DNA from: Thermococcus sp. 21S7
GTDB taxonomy: Archaea; Methanobacteriota_B; Thermococci; Thermococcales; Thermococcaceae
DNA length: 64,000 nucleotides
Reading direction: 5' to 3'
Assembly: GCF_012027615.1 (NCBI RefSeq)
Contig: NZ_SNUT01000004.1
Location: 1 to 64,000, forward strand
Of this stretch, positions 60,573 through 64,000 are shown in pieces. The notes beneath the pieces are model-generated. The model saw only the letters and a program-made list of their open reading frames with translations. It ran no database searches and was not told the origin of the DNA. Every line of letters starts with the position of its first letter. Position 1 is the first letter of the stretch. A program made the position numbers and the translations under genes.

Positions 60573-61190
60573 ATGTACAAAATTAAGGATGAATGGGGAG
60601 AGTTCCTCGTCAGGCTCGCGAGGAGTGCAATAGAGGAGTACGTCAGAAATGGAAGGACGATAGAGCCTCCCGAGGACACGCCCCCCGAGCTGTGGGAGAA
60701 AATGGGCGTCTTCGTGACCCTCAACAAACGCCATGCGCCGCCCCAGATGGCCCTCCGCGGATGCATCGGCTTCCCTCTCCCTATATATCCGCTCGTCGAG
60801 GCCACGATAAAGGCGGCCATCTACGCCGCCGTCGACGATCCGCGCTTCCCGCCCGTGAGGGAAAGCGAGCTGGACGACCTGGTTATCGAGGTGAGCGTCC
60901 TGACACCCCCCGAATTAATCGAGGGCCCGCCGGAGGAAAGGCCGAAGAAGATAAAGGTCGGCCGCGATGGGTTGATAATTGAGAAGGGCATCTATTCCGG
61001 CCTGTTGCTCCCGCAGGTGCCGATAGAGTGGGGCTGGGACGAGGAGGAGTTCTTAGCCCAGACCTGCTGGAAGGCCGGCCTTCCGCCCGACTGCTGGCTG
61101 GATGAGGACACGAAGGTTTACCGCTTCACGGCAGAGATATTTGAAGAGGAAAAACCGGGAGGGCCGGTCAAAAGGAAGCCGCTGGTTTAG
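60573..61190 (+). CDS. AMMECR1-family protein
   Basis: The 205-residue protein has the signature block LRGCIGFPLPIYPL (about 63-76), which is conserved from archaea to human AMMECR1, with flanking DPRFPPVRESELDDLVIEVS (about 89-108). The length equals that of the solved Pyrococcus homologue. Function is unknown; the conserved Cys suggests an active site. ATG 60573 has GGTGAA upstream; ATG 60561 is in frame but lacks a good site. Its stop overlaps the convergent methyltransferase stop by 4 nt. Confidence 0.9.
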   Translation: MYKIKDEWGEFLVRLARSAIEEYVRNGRTIEPPEDTPPELWEKMGVFVTLNKRHAPPQMALRGCIGFPLPIYPLVEATIKAAIYAAVDDPRFPPVRESELDDLVIEVSVLTPPELIEGPPEERPKKIKVGRDGLIIEKGIYSGLLLPQVPIEWGWDEEEFLAQTCWKAGLPPDCWLDEDTKVYRFTAEIFEEEKPGGPVKRKPLV

Positions 61191-62542
61191 CCCTTTCTCA
61201 ATTTTGCAATGAAGAATCCGTTGCAGTCGTGTCTGTGAGTCCACGCTCTGAAAACCCTATCGCCGATTTCAAGGAAGCCCCTATCGCCCCAGCTGAAGTC
61301 GTAGTCCATCAGTTCAAGCCCGACCCTCTCAACCGCGAAGAGGACGTTCTCCTCGTCCTCGTCGATCCTTATCGAGCACGTCGAGTAGGTCATCTCCCCG
61401 CCTTCCCTGAGGTTCTCGTAGGCGTTGCGGAGCATGTTCCTCTGGACGTTTATGATGCGCTTTATCTTCTTCTCATCGAAGCGCCACTTCACCTCCGGGA
61501 ACTGCCGGTAGGTTCCGGAGCTTGAGCACGGCGCGTCGAGGATGATTCTGTCGAACTTGGCCTTGTCTTTAAAGCTCTGGCCGTCTGCATGAACAAGTTT
61601 GACGTTTTTGATTCCGAGCAGCTTCATCTTCTCCTTCATGCGCATGAGCCTGTCGTAGGAGTAATCAACCGCGATTATCTCCCCTTTGTTCTCCATCAGC
61701 GCCGCCGCGTGGAAAGTTTTGCTTCCCGGTGCGGCTGCTAAGTCCAGAACCCTCTCGCCGGGTTCGGGGGCCAGTACGTGGGCAACGTAGGCAGAGGCCA
61801 GATCCTGGATAACGAACTTCCCTTCCCTGTACCAGTCGAGCCTCGTTACCGGAGTTTTGTATTCGAGTATCTTCAGGACGTCCGGAACTGGGGTTAAGGC
61901 CGTCCTCACGCCGTTCTCCTCAAGGTAGTCCCTCAGCGAGTCCACGTCGGTCTTAAGGGTGTTTGCTCTGACGTAGTACCTCTGGGGCCTGTTGTTGCTC
62001 AGGAGTAACCTAACCGCCTCATCGTAGCCCAAAAGCTCCACCGCGTACTCGACGTACCAGCGGGGATGGGAGAAGCGGACGGAGAGCCATTCTATCCTGT
62101 CCTTCTCCTTGAGCCTTTTCAGGGCTTTCTCCACGTCGAACTTCTCTATCGAGTGCATGAGCGCGTTCACGAACTTCGCCCTTGAGAAATCAAAGCGCTC
62201 CTTGACGACCCTGATTATTGAATCGGTCGCCACAGCCGGCGGCACTTTCCTGAAGTGGATTTCAAAGGTGCCTATCCTCAGAAGGTTGGCCAGGTATGGG
62301 TCAAGGTCTTCCACCCTCGAACCCTTTAGGACGGAGTTGATTATGAAGTCTATCTTGGCGCGCCACTTCTCTATCTCGAAGACGTAGGCATGAGCCAATC
62401 CCCGCGCCTTGTCCCGGTCTCTACCAGACACCTTCTTGAAGACCCGCTCAAGGGCGTGCTTCGATGAGAGCTCGCGCTCCTCAACCAAGCTTAACGCGTC
62501 CGCCACCACTTCCTGAAAGCTCACGCGGTAAAACAGCTCCAT
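61187..62542 (-). CDS. RsmB/NOP2-family RNA cytosine-C5 methyltransferase, second copy
   Basis: The 451-residue enzyme has an N-terminal NusB-like domain (about 1-145) and a Rossmann domain with VLDLAAAPGSKTFHAAALME (motif I, about 264-283), DAPCSSSGTYR (motif IV, about 336-346) and TYSTCSIRIDEDEENV (motif VI, about 388-403). Both catalytic cysteines are present. It is a different paralogue from that at 17121. ATG 62542 is preferred over the longer frame, whose opening is a His/Thr-rich stretch. Confidence 0.92.
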   Translation of the reverse strand: MELFYRVSFQEVVADALSLVEERELSSKHALERVFKKVSGRDRDKARGLAHAYVFEIEKWRAKIDFIINSVLKGSRVEDLDPYLANLLRIGTFEIHFRKVPPAVATDSIIRVVKERFDFSRAKFVNALMHSIEKFDVEKALKRLKEKDRIEWLSVRFSHPRWYVEYAVELLGYDEAVRLLLSNNRPQRYYVRANTLKTDVDSLRDYLEENGVRTALTPVPDVLKILEYKTPVTRLDWYREGKFVIQDLASAYVAHVLAPEPGERVLDLAAAPGSKTFHAAALMENKGEIIAVDYSYDRLMRMKEKMKLLGIKNVKLVHADGQSFKDKAKFDRIILDAPCSSSGTYRQFPEVKWRFDEKKIKRIINVQRNMLRNAYENLREGGEMTYSTCSIRIDEDEENVLFAVERVGLELMDYDFSWGDRGFLEIGDRVFRAWTHRHDCNGFFIAKLRKG

Positions 62543-62707
62543 GGACGGGGCTTTGCGGGGGGAGTTTAAAAAGGTGGTGGTGTGTGCATGAGTATGCAAC
62601 TCTTTTACTCGGGCTTCTTTTGATGAGTTCTCATTGTAAGACTAAACTCTGAAAAAATTTATCCTCGAAAAAAAAAGGAAAAGCAATTACTAATAGTAAA
62701 TAGAAAT

Positions 62708-62716
62708 GCTTATAAG
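62708..62716 (+). promoter_or_regulatory. TATA box of 62765 gene
   Basis: GCTTATAAG lies about 50 nt before GTG 62765; the purine-rich GGAAAAA next to it is downstream of the box. Confidence 0.6.
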
Positions 62717-62764
62717 GAAAAATAGTCCTATTTGTAATGCAAAATTAGATTGGAGGTGAACAAT

Positions 62765-63589
62765 GTGAAATGGAAACCGTTGTTGGTTATTCTGCTGGCG
62801 CTTATAGTTAGCTCGATTCCTACAAATGGCATAGTAGCTGCGGCGTATACACACATAGATGAAGGCAATGGTCCGATACGCACATTTTCTTATGGATCTA
62901 TGAGCACTAGAGCAGCGATGATCATATCGGTTGATGGAGAGGATCCTAACTTCGGTGCCCAAATTGGTAATGTCTTTGAGTTGTCTGTGGGTATCACCCC
63001 GTCAATAGAGGAAAATAATTGTTACCCAGGATCGGCTTGTTTTGTGCCACATAACCAGAAAATAGTGCTACAAAACACCTGGTACAATCCTTCGGATGTT
63101 GAATTTGTGGTTCTGTGGGTCGGAGACAATAGTGGTGATGGTTTGGGACCCTATAAGGATTTGGTTGTTTTGGCAACGAATTGGCTCAAGACACTTTTAG
63201 ACAGGTTTATTCCTTACGCTTCTCAGATACTAGACAGTATCAAATTACTGACAACACGTCAATACGAACCTAACTCATATTATGGGAAGAACAGTATCAC
63301 TATATACCCCGGGAATTCCAATAGTGCAGGTGTGATTCTTTGGGTTAGAGCGCTTAATTACCAGGATTATTTGAGACGGCATCCTTCCCAGAAAATTTTT
63401 AAATACAAAATTACAGCAGCTGCCAGTAGTGACATTTATTATAGGTACTCGTATTCATGGGTATCTGGCATCCCTTCGAAACCCGGTGTAGATGCGAACG
63501 GGATTTATCCCCAGCTGGTAGAAACTAAGTATGTTGGAAGGGTGTATACATCGACCACCTTTGAAATAACCTTCAGGAGAAATCTTTGA
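62765..63589 (+). CDS. Exported protein of unknown function
   Basis: The 274-residue protein has a signal peptide (KWKPLLVILLALIVSS up to about residue 27) and a beta-rich mature part with two nearby cysteines (NNCYPGSACF). No family is recognised. Start GTG 62765 is set by GGAGGTGA (62752-62759); an in-frame TTG at 62750 lies inside it. Codon use is unlike the rest of the window, with many A/T-ending codons, which suggests recent acquisition or a different selection. Confidence 0.75.
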   Translation: MKWKPLLVILLALIVSSIPTNGIVAAAYTHIDEGNGPIRTFSYGSMSTRAAMIISVDGEDPNFGAQIGNVFELSVGITPSIEENNCYPGSACFVPHNQKIVLQNTWYNPSDVEFVVLWVGDNSGDGLGPYKDLVVLATNWLKTLLDRFIPYASQILDSIKLLTTRQYEPNSYYGKNSITIYPGNSNSAGVILWVRALNYQDYLRRHPSQKIFKYKITAAASSDIYYRYSYSWVSGIPSKPGVDANGIYPQLVETKYVGRVYTSTTFEITFRRNL

Positions 63590-63608
63590 AAATGCTGGAG
63601 GTATACCA

Positions 63609-64000
63609 ATGAAGAAAGTCTATCCACTTGCTTTTTTTCTGGTTTTTCTCCTAATCACAGGCGTATATTACTCTCGTTCAATTTCGATGAACACTAAACC
63701 CATTCCCGACCCCAGCGGGGATATTGTTATCTACGGGCGCTGCGAGGATACAACTGAATTGACCCAAAAATTAAATCTTTGGATTGGACATTCTAATAAT
63801 TCTGCTCTGATCAGTCCTTTTGATTACTGGTACCAAGAACTTGCCGCAAATGTAAGTGCTCAACTTGTTAATGTAACCCCTGAGATGTATTCATCTCTCG
63901 TTAGAACCAATTCCTGGGAATACCAGAATATAAAGTTGAAAATGAGGGCCTACGTGAAAACACTTAAGAGCCTTGAGTTTAGAGTCTCTGATCCAAACTC
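63609..64000 (+). CDS. Exported protein of unknown function, cut by window end
   Basis: An open frame from ATG 63609 (with GGAGGT upstream) to the end of the window gives at least 130 residues. It begins with a membrane segment (KKVYPLAFFLVFLLITGVYY), then a beta-rich mature part with several Asn-X-Ser/Thr sites. It is AT-rich like its neighbour, 19 nt after its stop, so the two are one operon that continues past the window. Confidence 0.75.
   Translation, partial: MKKVYPLAFFLVFLLITGVYYSRSISMNTKPIPDPSGDIVIYGRCEDTTELTQKLNLWIGHSNNSALISPFDYWYQELAANVSAQLVNVTPEMYSSLVRTNSWEYQNIKLKMRAYVKTLKSLEFRVSDPN

Overview
The window is a stretch of a Thermococcus-type chromosome (Euryarchaeota, Thermococcales). 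The evidence is the three-subunit RPA operon, archaeal 5S rRNA, tRNA genes with encoded CCA, Sec61-beta, L41e, S6e, aIF2-gamma, a UbiA-type ether-lipid enzyme, Dph2, a Pyrococcus-like nitrilase, archaeal TATA boxes about 25-30 nt before short leaders, GGTGA/GGAGG ribosome binding sites and very tight gene packing. Most genes have the GC-rich codon use of the genus. The last 1.4 kb and the 55.1-55.5 kb gap are much more AT-rich.

Layout. 0-6.8 kb: 5S rRNA (minus), a DUF835 membrane protein, ScpB, the RPA41-RPA14-RPA32 operon, then minus-strand genes for an unknown protein, a UbiA-family prenyltransferase and a Clp1/Grc3-type polynucleotide kinase. 6.8-13.2 kb: an Lrp-like regulator convergent with EngB, a coiled-coil protein tail-to-tail with Sec61-beta, a candidate pseudoknotted RNA before a small protein, S6e, aIF2-gamma, an FCF1-type PIN nuclease, an HD hydrolase and a DUF434 protein. 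13.2-23 kb: a large lipoprotein split by a frameshift, DUF432 plus MscS, an RsmB/NOP-type methyltransferase, two paralogous HEAT-repeat proteins flanking a METTL5-like methyltransferase, and Dph2. 23-32.4 kb: a membrane-protein group (YbjQ-like, YhfC-like, PadR regulator, SdpI-like), nitrilase, L41e, phosphoesterase, an HTH regulator, an M28-like peptidase, and a KaiC/RAD55-like ATPase with a small partner. 32.3-40.8 kb: glycosyltransferase-GtrA fusion, tRNA-Pro(CGG), tRNA-Lys(TTT) with palindromic repeats, a DtxR-like regulator, a purine permease, a secreted protein, a two-gene ABC importer and a DmpA-type peptidase.

40.8-55.1 kb holds the most striking feature: a 14.3-kb minus-strand operon of 13 genes. 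A short secreted leader protein is followed by an alternating tandem array of two surface-protein families: five copies of family B (signal peptide, mature start at a PSWFKNG motif, C-terminal membrane anchor) and four copies of family A (signal peptide, PEGA-like beta-sandwich repeats, C-terminal anchor). The operon ends in a small two-anchor membrane protein and an ABC permease-ATPase pair. Junctions alternate strictly between 4-nt stop/start overlaps and 4-nt gaps, and long identical tracts point to recent duplication or gene conversion. I do not recognise this as a described system.

55.5-64 kb: a radical SAM protein, an endonuclease IV-like protein, a coiled-coil protein, a DUF373 membrane protein, an MTH1187-type protein, AMMECR1, a second RsmB/NOP-type methyltransferase, and two AT-rich genes for exported proteins, the last cut by the window end.

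Convergent genes in this window repeatedly overlap by exactly four bases through interlocked stop codons. All functional statements rest on reading motifs by eye; no database search was possible.
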